A DNA stretch of 64,000 nucleotides, from assembly GCA_020831625.1 (NCBI GenBank), contig JAFIGD010000015.1, positions 27,778-91,777 of the forward strand, given 5' to 3'. The notes beneath the pieces are model-generated. The model was not told where the DNA came from and did no database searches. It saw nothing but the letters and a program-made list of their open reading frames with translations. The stretch is from Verrucomicrobiota bacterium (GTDB taxonomy: Bacteria > Verrucomicrobiota > Kiritimatiellia > SS1-B-03-39 > UBA6053). This document shows, one piece after another, positions 55,141 through 62,705 of the stretch; within the stretch, counting starts at the first letter, position 1, and the number at the start of each line of letters is the position of its first letter. The translations under genes were made by a program, and so were the position numbers.

Positions 55141-56154
55141 ATGCCTAAAAAACGAGTGAGTCTTGCCGATTTGGCGAAAGAGTTGGACACCACGCCCGCG
55201 ACGGTTTCGCGGGGACTGCGGAACGATCCCCGCATTTCGGCGGCGATGAAGGAAAAAATTCAGGCGCTGGCCCTGGCGCGGGGCTACCGCCCGGATCCGG
55301 AGACGAGCCGACTGATGGCCCATATCCGCTCCACGCGGGACCGTCAGACCGATTCGGTGCTGGCGATACTTTCGGACGCGAGGCATCCGGAGGAACTGGC
55401 GGAGGATCCGTACACCCGCAAGGTGATTGAGGGGGCGCGGGCCCGCGCGGAGGCGCTGGGATTCCGCATGGAGATTCTGCGGCTGCGGGAGCCGGGGATG
55501 ACCCAGTCCCGGCTGGAAACGATTCTCTACACCCGGGCGATTCACGGGGTGCTGATTCCGCCGCAGGCGGATTTGCCGCATGATATCGTTCTCCCCGAGC
55601 ATCATGTCGCCGTGGTCGCCGCCACCGCCGCCCGGGCGCATCTTCATTTGCACCGGGTCTTTCCCGATCATTTTGCGAACATCTGCACGCTGTTGGATCA
55701 GCTCGCGGCACAGGGCCGCACCCGGATCGGTCTGGTCTCCACGCCGGATATGGAGGAGCGGCAACGGAACGCGCCTCTGGCGGCCATGCAGTGGTTCGCC
55801 GCGCGGAGCGTCGGGGTGAAGATTGTGCCGCCGATGATCATCGGTCAAAGCGGGGGCTCCGTGCGTGACTGGTTTTTAAAGCATAAACCGAATGCTTTGC
55901 TGGGGCCGGACGCGTGGGTTGTCGATGAGATCCGCGATGTGGCCGGGGGGTATGATCAAACCGCGGTGGCCCTGTTTGGAAATCTGCGGGACGGGTTCGC
56001 GGGGATTGACGAACAGCCCGGGGTGATCGGCTCCGCCGCCGTGGATTTGCTCAGTTCCCAGATCGTCCGTCATGAAACCGGGATTCCCCGGCATCCCAAA
56101 TCCGTGATGATCGCCGGTGCCTTTCACCCCGGGCTCTCTTTACCGATACGCTGA
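55141..56154 (+). CDS. LacI-family transcriptional regulator
   Basis: 337 residues from the ATG at 55141; the upstream part of the frame lies in the divergent promoter region. The helix-turn-helix is VSLADLAKELDTTPATVSRGLRNDPRISAAMKEKIQALALARGYRPD, and the sensor domain is complete to SSQIVRHETGIPRHPKSVMI. Divergent from the PA14/GH-A-like operon (103 bases between start codons), it is the likely repressor of that operon. It belongs to the same subgroup as the regulators at 39706 and 43785. Confidence 0.9.
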   Translation: MPKKRVSLADLAKELDTTPATVSRGLRNDPRISAAMKEKIQALALARGYRPDPETSRLMAHIRSTRDRQTDSVLAILSDARHPEELAEDPYTRKVIEGARARAEALGFRMEILRLREPGMTQSRLETILYTRAIHGVLIPPQADLPHDIVLPEHHVAVVAATAARAHLHLHRVFPDHFANICTLLDQLAAQGRTRIGLVSTPDMEERQRNAPLAAMQWFAARSVGVKIVPPMIIGQSGGSVRDWFLKHKPNALLGPDAWVVDEIRDVAGGYDQTAVALFGNLRDGFAGIDEQPGVIGSAAVDLLSSQIVRHETGIPRHPKSVMIAGAFHPGLSLPIR

Positions 56155-56833
56155 ACCTAAAACCACGGATGGACACGGATTTACACGGGTGCTTTGAGGC
56201 AGGGGGGAGAAGTTCGAGTTGAGAGTTCGAGTTCGAGGGGAGGGCGGCTACGCCGTGGAGTTTGCGTTTGGGATCGATTACGATTAAGATTAAGATTAAG
56301 AGTAAGATTAAGAAGAGCCGGGGCAGGGATGCCCCGCGTCCGGTGGCGGCGGAGAGGCGACGCGTAGCGTCTTTGGAGTGCGCGTAGCGAGTGCAACGAA
56401 GCTACCGCTTTTGCGGCGGAGAGGCGACGCGTAGTGTCTTTGGTGCGCGTAGCGAGTGCAACGAAGCTACCGCTTTTGCGGCGGAGAGGAAATGGGGAAG
56501 AAAAAACCACTGATGACGCTGATTTTCACTGATCTTTGGGGCACCGTGCTGTGAGGCAAGGGGGAGTTTTGAACAGAAGAACGCAAAGGCAGCGAAGGGG
56601 GCTGTGAGGCAGAAAGATTTTGAACAGAAGGGCGCGAAGGGAGCGAAGGGGGCTGTGAGGCAGAAAGATTTTGAACAGAAGGGCGCGAAGGGAGCGAAGA
56701 GGAGGGGCGCCTTCGGCACGGATAAGGGATAAGCACGAGTAAGCCCGTTGGATACGCGCTCACTTCGTAAGCTGGACAAGTAAGGGATGCGGGGTCTATT
56801 CGGATGAGGTCAACGAAGAAATCCCGCGTGGTT
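56155..56833. repeat. repeat mosaic without genes
   Basis: A patchwork of dispersed repeats: CACGGAT decanucleotides (56161-56190); GATTAA hexamers (about 56276-56312); two copies of a 75-base block with GCGTAGCGAGTGCAACGAAG...CTTTTGCGGCGGAGAGG (about 56350-56490), partly shared with 62075-62145; a CCACTGATGACGCTGATTTTCACTG block (56505-56540) shared with 57406-57445; and nearly three copies of a 51-base unit (TTTTGAACAGAAGGGCG...) at about 56568-56703. I see no coding region that is not made of these repeats. Confidence 0.75.
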
Positions 56834-57058
56834 CTATGCCGCCACGGGTGAATAATGCAAGAGGAGCAATTCCTCAACGGGTAAGGCCCCCTGTGCGAAG
56901 GTTGCCCCGGATTCCGTGATGAATTCCACTTCCACGGTGTGGGAATCCAGATTCTCAACAACTGTACCCACCTGACCTGTGACGACTCCCAGCTCTGGGT
57001 GATCGCAAAGAAGAGCAACGACATCAAGAATTTCAAAAGAGGGTATTGCGTGATTCAT
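56834..57058 (-). CDS. DUF4926 family small protein
   Basis: 74 residues with the DUF4926 pattern: IPSFEILDVVALLCDHPELGVVTGQVGTVVENLDSHTVEVEFITESG. It overlaps the DUF6883 gene by four bases (ATGA). In many cyanobacteria and other bacteria DUF4926 and DUF6883 occur as adjacent small genes, probably a toxin-antitoxin-like pair; the biochemical activity of neither is established. Its position after a gene that overlaps it supports co-translation. Confidence 0.7.
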   Translation of the reverse strand: MNHAIPSFEILDVVALLCDHPELGVVTGQVGTVVENLDSHTVEVEFITESGATFAQGALPVEELLLLHYSPVAA

Positions 57059-57375
57059 GACTGTATAACGTAACAGGAAGTTAAAACGGTGGAGGAATGA
57101 TGTTCACGTGTGATCCATGTGCAACGTACAACCGCTGTTTTGTGGTTGTGTGTGCATTCTATGTCACAAATCCATCGTTGTCCATAGATATCTTTTCTGC
57201 CTTTTACCCATTCTGCACGGGGCGCCTTGGATAGGATCAGCTTTTTAAGCGCAAGACCGTCATCAGGGCCTAAACCCAGGGCAGAGGCAAAAACCCGGGC
57301 CTTGTGTTTTCCAAGAGGATGCTGCGGGTTCAGGCAGTATCCTGACAGCTTTCTAAGGTCGATATGGAGTTTCAT
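57055..57375 (-). CDS. DUF6883 family protein
   Basis: 106 residues with the DUF6883 features KLSGYCLNPQHPLGKHKARVFASALGLGPDD and DIYGQRWICDIECTHNHKTAVVRCTWI. It is the first gene of a pair with the DUF4926 gene, which overlaps its stop codon. All known about the function is the co-occurrence. The flanks are repeat mosaics, so the pair looks like an accessory cassette. Confidence 0.7.
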   Translation of the reverse strand: MKLHIDLRKLSGYCLNPQHPLGKHKARVFASALGLGPDDGLALKKLILSKAPRAEWVKGRKDIYGQRWICDIECTHNHKTAVVRCTWITREHHSSTVLTSCYVIQS

Positions 57376-57559
57376 TTATACGGAGAGGCAATGGGGAAGA
57401 AAAAACCACTGATGACGCTGATTTTCACTGATCTTTGGGGCAGGATGCTTTGAGGCAGGGGCTGTGGGGCAAGAGGGTTTTGAACAGAAGGGAACGAAGG
57501 GAAGGAAGAAGTTTTAAAATCGAACGTTGAACATCGAACGCTGAACGTCGAACGTAAGA
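57376..57559. repeat. repeat mosaic
   Basis: A CGGAGAGGCAATGGGGAAG block with CCACTGATGACGCTGATTTTCACTG (shared with 56485-56540), a TTTTGAACAGAAGGGAACG segment (57478-57505) and a heptanucleotide GAACNNN stretch (ATCGAACGTTGAACATCGAAC..., about 57515-57555), up to the toxin gene stop. Confidence 0.7.
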
Positions 57560-57958
57560 TCACCAAATCACTTCCACACCAAAGGAATGAAGCTTTGGGT
57601 CCACGCTGAGGATCGGCATGTTTTCCAAGAGGCTTTGGGCCGCGAGCATTTGGTCAAAGGGATCGCGGTGATCCTGAGACAAGGTATGGATTTTTGCGGA
57701 ATGTGAGAGGGTTACGGGAAGGGAATGAAATTGATTTTGACTCACTTGCTGCACGATAAAGTGGGCAAGATCGCCGGAAAAGAAGTTTAGTCGACCGGCT
57801 CTCGCCTTAATGGCGATCTCCCACACGGATACAGAGCTGAGATAGATCTCATTTGCAGGATCGGCCACCACTTCCCGGGCGCGTTTCGACAAAGACGGGC
57901 TGTCTGCGATCCACCACAGAAAGGCATGGGTATCCAGCAGTGCTCTCACAGCCCCCAC
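57560..57958 (-). CDS. PIN-domain toxin (VapC-like)
   Basis: 132 residues. The acidic PIN residues are visible in LLDTHAFLWW, SVSVWEIAIKARAG and DPFDQMLAAQSL, and VDPKLHSFGVEVIW ends the protein. It is the downstream member of a toxin-antitoxin pair, overlapping the Phd/YefM-type antitoxin gene by 13 bases. It should act as a ribonuclease. Confidence 0.85.
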   Translation of the reverse strand: MGAVRALLDTHAFLWWIADSPSLSKRAREVVADPANEIYLSSVSVWEIAIKARAGRLNFFSGDLAHFIVQQVSQNQFHSLPVTLSHSAKIHTLSQDHRDPFDQMLAAQSLLENMPILSVDPKLHSFGVEVIW

Positions 57959-58182
57959 ATCTCCAGCTCTTTTTCACAAAGAGGGGCGTCAAAATCGCCA
58001 AGGATCTCAAACTGTCCGAAGGCGGAGCCGGGTGTCCTGCTTTTCGAGGTGTGTTGATAGGGGACAATCTGCACGACCGGATGTCCCGCTTTTGCGATCA
58101 CGACCTTATCCCCGGCGAGTACACGCTGTACCAAGGCGGAGAAATGGGTTTTTGCTTCATGCATATTTTCCTGAATGATCAT
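57946..58182 (-). CDS. Phd/YefM-type antitoxin
   Basis: 78 residues from the ATG at 58182, which has GGAG six bases upstream; the ATG at 58188 lies directly against that site and is unlikely. The N-terminal NMHEAKTHFSALVQRVLAGDKVVIAKAGHPVVQIVPY is the DNA-binding and dimerisation fold of Phd, and the C-terminus would bind the PIN toxin. The upstream region has a promoter and a direct ACTAAG repeat that may be its operator. Confidence 0.8.
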   Translation of the reverse strand: MIIQENMHEAKTHFSALVQRVLAGDKVVIAKAGHPVVQIVPYQHTSKSRTPGSAFGQFEILGDFDAPLCEKELEMWGL

Positions 58183-58210
58183 GGGCATCTCCTTTTCTGT
58201 ATGGCCATAA

Positions 58211-58239
58211 ATATAAACTAAGCTTTACGACTAAGTCAA
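58211..58239 (-). promoter_or_regulatory. promoter of the Phd/PIN toxin-antitoxin pair
   Basis: On the minus strand TTGACT (58234-58239), 17 bases, TTATAT (58211-58216). Direct ACTAAG repeats with 7 bases between lie within the spacer, a possible antitoxin binding site. Confidence 0.5.
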
Positions 58240-58299
58240 TAGTTTTTATTCGTTTCTATGTGCTCTCTGGCCCGGTGGCGGGGGCGGGTGGAAAAAGTT

Positions 58300-58592
58300 A
58301 AGGGAATGAACAGAAGGGAACGAAGGAAATGAAGACGTTTGAAATCGAACGCTGAACATCGAACGCTGAACGTTGAACCTCGAAAGAAAGAGCTGCTCGA
58401 CGTTGGACGTTCGAAGTTCGTGTTTATCTTCTGTTCGACGTTGGAAGTTCGACGTTGGACGTTCGAAGTTCGTGTTTGTCTTCTGTTCGAAGTTGGAAGT
58501 TCGACGTTGGACGTTCGAAGTTCGTCTTTACGGAAGATTGAAATCGAGCGTTGAACATCGAACGTTGAACACCGGATCGGGTTCGATGAAGC
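58300..58592. repeat. GAACNNN/GACGTTS heptanucleotide repeat block, copy A
   Basis: CGAACGCTGAACATCGAAC units followed by AAGAAAGAGCTGCT, then two rounds of GACGTTGGACGTTCGAAG and GTTCGTGTTT(A/G)TCTTCTG. The same block recurs at 60605-60790 and 61585-61745. The first part (58304-58330) is the GAACAGAAGGGAACGAAGG-like unit. Confidence 0.85.
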
Positions 58593-58621
58593 CTTTTATC
58601 CATACCGCATGATCAGCACGC

Positions 58622-58882
58622 TCAAGGTCGAGTCTGTTCTTCGGCGAGTACCCGGAAGGATTCGGCCATGGTTTCAGGCATGGGACTTCGGCTTACAGTG
58701 GCAATCCAATGGAGGGCAATGTCCACACAAATCTGAACGGCCCGTTCAAGGTTGACGGCGATGATATCCTGTGCGTCGATATCTTTCCGAAGGAGTTCAA
58801 GGGTTTCGGGTGTTTTGGTCCGGAGTCGTTCAACGCAACGGTCCAGACTCTCTAACTTTGAAGTGACCAGTTCAGTATCCAT
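58622..58882 (-). pseudogene. truncated HepT-like toxin (remnant)
   Basis: About 86 residues: ELVTSKLESLDRCVERLRTKTPETLELLRKDIDAQDIIAVNLERAVQICVDIALHWIA is clearly HepT/DUF86. A complete protein has about 130-145 residues and carries the RX4HXY active site near the C-terminus; here the frame stops at EEQTRP and the active site is absent. It cannot be a working HepT ribonuclease. The start ATG (58880-58882) overlaps the end of the upstream remnant. Confidence 0.7.
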
Positions 58883-58967
58883 GCGCAAATACCTTCACAC
58901 GGTCCATTTTCGCCTGATGGATTTGAGGGTTGATATCCTCCTGTTCATAGACCTGAACACGAACCCG
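58872..58967 (-). pseudogene. possible C-terminal remnant of a MntA-type nucleotidyltransferase
   Basis: An open stretch reading VQVYEQEDINPQIHQAKMDR and VFAHGY ends with a TGA that overlaps the HepT-like start (TGA within ATGGATACTGA), the usual geometry of mntA-hepT. The rest of the gene is absent; repeats take over from about 58968. MntA would AMPylate HepT. Identity is inferred from position and from the YEQEDINP-type end. Confidence 0.3.
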
Positions 58968-59484
58968 CCTGCAACGCTGTGCGTAGCACTGCGGGCAGGT
59001 CTGTGAGGCAGAAAGGTTTTGAACAGAAGGACGCAAAGGGAGCGAATGGGCTGTGGGGCAGAAAGAGTTAGACAGGTTCAACAGGATGAACGGGATGGGG
59101 AAGAAGTTCGAGTTGAGAGTTCGAGAAAGAGGAAGAAGTTTGAGTTGAGAGTTCGAGTTCGAGAATATGGCGGAGAGGCGGCGGAGGTCAGGCTTTCCAG
59201 CCTGACACGGCGGAGAGGCAGGGAGAGTTTTGAACAGAAGGACGCAAAGGGAGCGAAGGGGCTGTGAGGCAGAAAGATTTTGACGGGATGAACAGGATGG
59301 ACAGGATCTTTGGGATGAGGCTGTGGGGCAAGAGGGGATTAAGATTACGATTAAGATTAAGATTAAGAAGAGCCGGGAAGCTCCACGCCCCCTTCGCCCC
59401 TGCCGATACGGCGATCGGCGCTCCTGTCCTCCATCTCCGTCGCGAAGCAAAATCTCCGCGCCGCAGGCGCAATCTTTAGATCTT
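58968..59484. repeat. repeat mosaic
   Basis: Contains an imperfect hairpin (CCTGCAACGC...GCGGGCAGG, 58969-59000), GAACAGAAGGACGCAAAGGGAGCGAA units (59019-59046, 59230-59258), GAGTTCGAG units (59105-59165), GTCAGGCTTTCCAGCCTGAC (about 59188-59207, also at 62156-62175), GATTAAGATTAAGATTAAG (59337-59372) and CCCCTTCGCCCCTGCCGATACGG...ATCGGCGCTCCTGTCC (59390-59432), which matches the insert in the large GH gene. There is no gene. Confidence 0.75.
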
Positions 59485-59745
59485 TTAGGCGGGAACCAAC
59501 GTTACCTGAGCTTTGTAGCCGATTTGCTGTAGGAGATTTTCAAAATCATCCCAATTCAGACCAAACTCCTGAACATCCATGAGACCAATTCGCGCAAGTG
59601 CGGATGTCAGCACAGAAGCCTCCGAATCCGGAAATTCACCCTCCATAAGCCCGGTTTCCGCCCATTCCACCAGCTCACGGTACCCAATCTGATGATTCAG
59701 ATAGGCCCTTATTCGCTCAATCAGATCCTGTTTGGTTATCTTCAT
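59485..59745 (-). CDS. small hypothetical protein
   Basis: 86 residues: KITKQDLIERIRAYLNHQIGYRELVEWAE, acidic with helical character, and a downstream WDDFENLLQQIGYKAQVTLVPA. I do not recognise a family. It has no obvious partner. A short-helical acidic protein in this island may be an orphan antitoxin-like protein, but that is a guess. Confidence 0.5.
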   Translation of the reverse strand: MKITKQDLIERIRAYLNHQIGYRELVEWAETGLMEGEFPDSEASVLTSALARIGLMDVQEFGLNWDDFENLLQQIGYKAQVTLVPA

Positions 59746-59852
59746 GGAATGACCCTACACCTTTTTATGACCTTTATCCACTGGAAATTTCTCATGAATT
59801 TTCCGTTCGTTTTGTTTCCTGTTTCCCATTCTTATCTCCGCGGCTCCGCCGC

Positions 59853-60530
59853 CTACCCAAAGGTTCCGACGAGGTCAAAACAATCGGCACAGGCAAAATC
59901 GGCGGGGGAGATGAAGCCTTTTTTGTCCCAGGGAATTTCAATGCCGATTTCTTCGAAGCAGAGGGCGACGTATTCGGAGCAGATATAGGCGTCGGGCCGG
60001 ACCAGCTTTTCGCGATCTTTGCGCGAGAAGCGCAGCCGTCCGGCGGCAATGCGGGCGGCGATGATGGCGATTTGCTCTTTATCATAAGGATAACCGAAGC
60101 GGTCAACGGCGCTTCGCGCCAGAGGAGTGACGAATGACGAGTGACGAGTGTCGAGTGAGTGGCCCACCTGACCTCTAACCTCTGACCTCTGACCTCTACC
60201 CTCTGATCCCGGAAACTCCTGATGCCGGATGACCGCGAGTTTGCCGGGATACGGCCGTCCGTCGTTGTTGTAGTTGGTGAGGTATTTGCTGAGGCGCACG
60301 GTGCGGACCCCGGCGGGCTCGAGGCTTTCGAGAACCATGACGCGGTCGATGCTGTCGAGGCGCATGATGAGTCCGACGTGCGACCAGACCGAGCGGGTGG
60401 CGCGCTGGATGAGGGTGGAGAAGATCCCGCTGCCGGAGCAGAGCAGCACGTCACCGGAGCGGAGTTGGGGACGCAGCTCGGCGTAGGGGGTGGGCGGGAC
60501 GGCGGGGAATTTGTTGCGGAGGAGGGGCAT
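59853..60530 (-). CDS. YiiX-like permuted NlpC/P60 (papain-like) hydrolase with an in-frame repeat insertion
   Basis: 225 residues. The permuted order is visible: the catalytic histidine first (H51, VWSHVGLIMR), then the cysteine (C184, DAYICSEYVALCFEEIG). Its head LRSGDVLLCSGSGIFSTLIQRAT is typical of YiiX/DUF830, enzymes that cleave amide bonds in lipids or peptides. Residues 109-138 (GSEGRGQRSEVRGQVGHS...RHSSFVT) are encoded by heptanucleotide repeats inserted between IRHQEFP and LARSAVDRFGYPYD and do not belong to the fold. The protein may be active if the loop is tolerated. Confidence 0.7.
   Translation of the reverse strand: MPLLRNKFPAVPPTPYAELRPQLRSGDVLLCSGSGIFSTLIQRATRSVWSHVGLIMRLDSIDRVMVLESLEPAGVRTVRLSKYLTNYNNDGRPYPGKLAVIRHQEFPGSEGRGQRSEVRGQVGHSLDTRHSSFVTPLARSAVDRFGYPYDKEQIAIIAARIAAGRLRFSRKDREKLVRPDAYICSEYVALCFEEIGIEIPWDKKGFISPADFACADCFDLVGTFG
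60117..60206. repeat. in-frame heptanucleotide insertion inside the YiiX-like gene
   Basis: 90 bases. They start on the sense strand with GAGGTCA-type heptads (GACCTCT on + strand, 60168-60206), then CGTCACTCGTCATTC-type heptads (60125-60160). In total they amount to 30 codons, with the frame kept. The unit kinds match 15518-15550 and 13131-13190. Confidence 0.85.
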
Positions 60531-60960
60531 GGTGGGGAGAAGTTCGAGTTTTGAGTTCGAGTTCGAGAGAAGAGTGCCTATGGCGGGGATATGGGATGGG
60601 GAAGACGTTTTGAAATCGAACGCTGAACGCTGAACATCGAACGCTGAACGCTGAAAGAAAGAGCTGCTAGACGTTGGACGTTCGAAGTTTGTCTTTGTCT
60701 TTTGTTCGACGTTCGACGTTGGACGTTCGAAGTTCGTCTTTGCCTTTTGTTCGACGTTCGTCTTTCCGGGAGTTTTAAATCGAACCCACCTTCGCGCTCC
60801 GCAGCTTCGGCGGGCAGGCTGTTGGATGTCGAAGTTTGAGGTGGTGGAGTTAAGTCGTTAAGTGGTTGACTTTGTGGGATGGGCTTTCGAGCATTAAATG
60901 ACAGGCGAAACAGGGAGGGTCTTGAAACATTTAGAATTTTTGTGTTGAAAAAGTTTTGTT
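60531..60960. repeat. repeat block copy B and flanks
   Basis: From 60605 to 60836 the block repeats GAACATCGAACGCTGAACG, AAGAAAGAGCTGCTAGACG, GACGTTGGACGTTCGAAG and TTCGTCTTTG...TTTTG, then ATCGAACCCACCTTCGCGCT...GGCTGTTGGATGTCGAAG; it matches 61585-61802. GAGTTCGAG units lie at about 60541-60567. No gene is found. Confidence 0.8.
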
Positions 60961-60980
60961 CCATGCCATTTCAATATAAG

Positions 60981-61032
60981 CGACCCGCTGCGCTCGTTCC
61001 TAAAAGCGAGCCTTTCCTTTTGGAGCGGGTCG
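60981..61032. repeat. nested inverted repeat
   Basis: CGACCCGCT (60981-60989) pairs with AGCGGGTCG (61024-61032), and GCTCG (60992-60996) with CGAGC (61007-61011). TTCCCTTTTTAGGG follows on the plus strand. Possibly a terminator-like or mobile hairpin. Confidence 0.5.
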
Positions 61033-61040
61033 TTCCCTTT

Positions 61041-61487
61041 TTAGGGCCAACGTTTGATTTGGCAATCTGTTTCTTGTGTAAGGGTTTGCCAGAAATTCCA
61101 TCCCTGTGTGTCGATCCATTTTTCAGGTTTTGATCTGGTCATGTCGAACCTTTGCGCAAGGAAAACAATCAGATCTGCTAGTTGAAGGAAACGACTATGA
61201 TGGGAACGAGTATAATAGATCGTGTCTTTAAGGGGTTCCAGAGAACGTCCTCGGTACATAGGGGTACGCCCAGCGCCTTTGAATGAAGAAAAATCAGAAA
61301 TAGCTTTAGCGTATTCATCTTCCTCGTTTTCTTTGGTAAGCAGTGAGATGCCAAAAAAAATACGCACGATGACTGTGAGGATCTCTTCGACTTCAGAGAG
61401 TTTGGAGTCGGGAACCATGAAGCCGCCGATATAAAACATGGGGCGGTCTATCGAAAACTTATTCTCGTCAAAATAGGAAAGAATCAT
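61041..61487 (-). CDS. shortened DUF3800 protein
   Basis: 148 residues with the DUF3800 ends: ILSYFDENKFSIDRPMFYIGGFMVPDSKL at the start and DTIYYTRSHHSRFLQLADLIVFLAQRF near the end. Typical members have 200-260 residues, with conserved acidic residues in between; the middle here is short (about 60 residues), so an internal deletion is likely. The start is DE instead of the usual DESG. DUF3800 proteins resemble RNase H-like nucleases in defence-type loci; activity here is doubtful. Confidence 0.55.
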   Translation of the reverse strand: MILSYFDENKFSIDRPMFYIGGFMVPDSKLSEVEEILTVIVRIFFGISLLTKENEEDEYAKAISDFSSFKGAGRTPMYRGRSLEPLKDTIYYTRSHHSRFLQLADLIVFLAQRFDMTRSKPEKWIDTQGWNFWQTLTQETDCQIKRWP

Positions 61488-61559
61488 TGAGGAACTTTGC
61501 TAATGTAAGTGTAGATTTCAAGAAAAACGAATGTGTAAGGAATGTGGAATTAAGAAGTG

Positions 61560-61802
61560 AGAAGTGAACGTTTAAGGAAGAGGTTTTGAAATCGAACGCT
61601 GAACATCGAACTTTGAACCTCGAAAGAAAGAGCTGCTAGACGTTGGACGTTGGACGTTCGACGTTCGAAGTTCGTCTTTGTCTTCTGTTCGACGTTGGAA
61701 GTTCGACGTTGGACGTTCGAAGTTCGTTTTTTCGGAAGTTTTGAAATCGAACCCACCTTCGCGCTCCGCAGCTTCGGCGGGCAGGCTGTTGGATGTCGAA
61801 AG
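61560..61802. repeat. repeat block copy C
   Basis: Same modules in the same order as 60600-60836: GAACATCGAAC heptads, AAGAAAGAGCTGCTAGACG, GACGTTGGACGTTCGAAG, TTCGTTTTTTCGG, ATCGAACCCACCTTCGCGCT and GGCTGTTGGATGTCGAA. It directly precedes (on the plus strand) a short unique stretch to about 61960. Confidence 0.85.
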
Positions 61803-62705
61803 TGCTGTAGGAAGTGCCAAAAAATGTGTTGCGGCTGTAAACAGCAAAATTTCATACATGAAATGTATTTTATATACAAAACATCAGGATTCTTTCGTTG
61901 ATAGGGACAGTAAAAGCGGGTGGGGTGGTTTTCCGATTGTCGGAAAAGGAGGGGGATGATTTTCCGAGGGCGGAAAACGCAAAACCAGGATGAATGTCCT
62001 CTAGTTCTTTGGGTTTTTGGTATCGATCATGGGAAAAACGCATTAGTGGTTGCGGTGGCGTAAGGTTACGACGGAGAAGCGACGCGAAGCGTCCCTGGAG
62101 TGCGCGTAGCGAGTGCAACGAAGCTACCGCTTTTGCGGTGGAGAAGCGGCGGAGGTCAGGCTTTCCAGCCTGACACGGCGGAGAGGCAGGGGAAGTTAAA
62201 CCACGGATGAACACGAATGAACACGGATCTTTGGGGCAGGTCTGTGAGGCAATGTGCTTAGAGGCAGGGCTTTTTTGAACAGAAGGACGCGAAGAAAGCG
62301 AAGGGGCTGTGGGGCAGAAAGATTTTGGCGCACCAGGATAAACAGGATGGACGGGATAAGGGGGGCGGCTTCGCAGCGGAGAAAGGATAATCGCGAGCAA
62401 GCTCGCTGGAGAAGGGAGAAGGAAGACGTTTTAAATCGAACATCGAACGTCGAACGTCGAACGTTTAACCTCGAACATCGACCACCCCACCACCCCATCA
62501 CCCCACTACTGCGTCACCCCGGGGTTCTAGAGGGGGGGCGATTACGATTAAGATTAAGATTAAGATTGGAGTAGGATGCTGTGAGGCTGGGGGAATTCAA
62601 TCGTTGAGAACACCGACCTGGATATACGGCTCCCATAAGCAGCCGTAGACCTCTTTAACTGAAAATTTCATATATGAAATGCATTTCATATATGAAACAT
62701 CAAGA
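61803..62705. repeat. repeat mosaic upstream of the dehydratase gene end
   Basis: 61803-62060 is mostly unique and has no credible gene. The rest holds GCGACGCG...GCGTAGCGAGTGCAACGAAG (62075-62145), GTCAGGCTTTCCAGCCTGAC (62156-62175), CACGGATGAACACGAATG decanucleotides (62199-62228), GAACAGAAGGACGCGAAG (62277-62302), AAACATCGAACGTCGAACG heptads (about 62435-62480), CACCCCAC runs (62482-62512) and GATTAAGATTAAGATTAAG (62541-62565). ATTTCATATATGAAATGC (about 62668-62690) is a palindrome near the convergent gene end and could help end transcription. Confidence 0.7.

Noticed and set aside
56181..56779. minus-strand open frames within the repeat mosaic
   Set aside because: Their sequence is made of the 51-base and 75-base repeats, with no protein character.
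56155..62705. chromosomal integron cassette array
   Set aside because: All genes do lie on one strand, but no attC-type GTTRRRY/RYYYAAC sites or integrase were seen, and the repeats are heptads and short hairpins.
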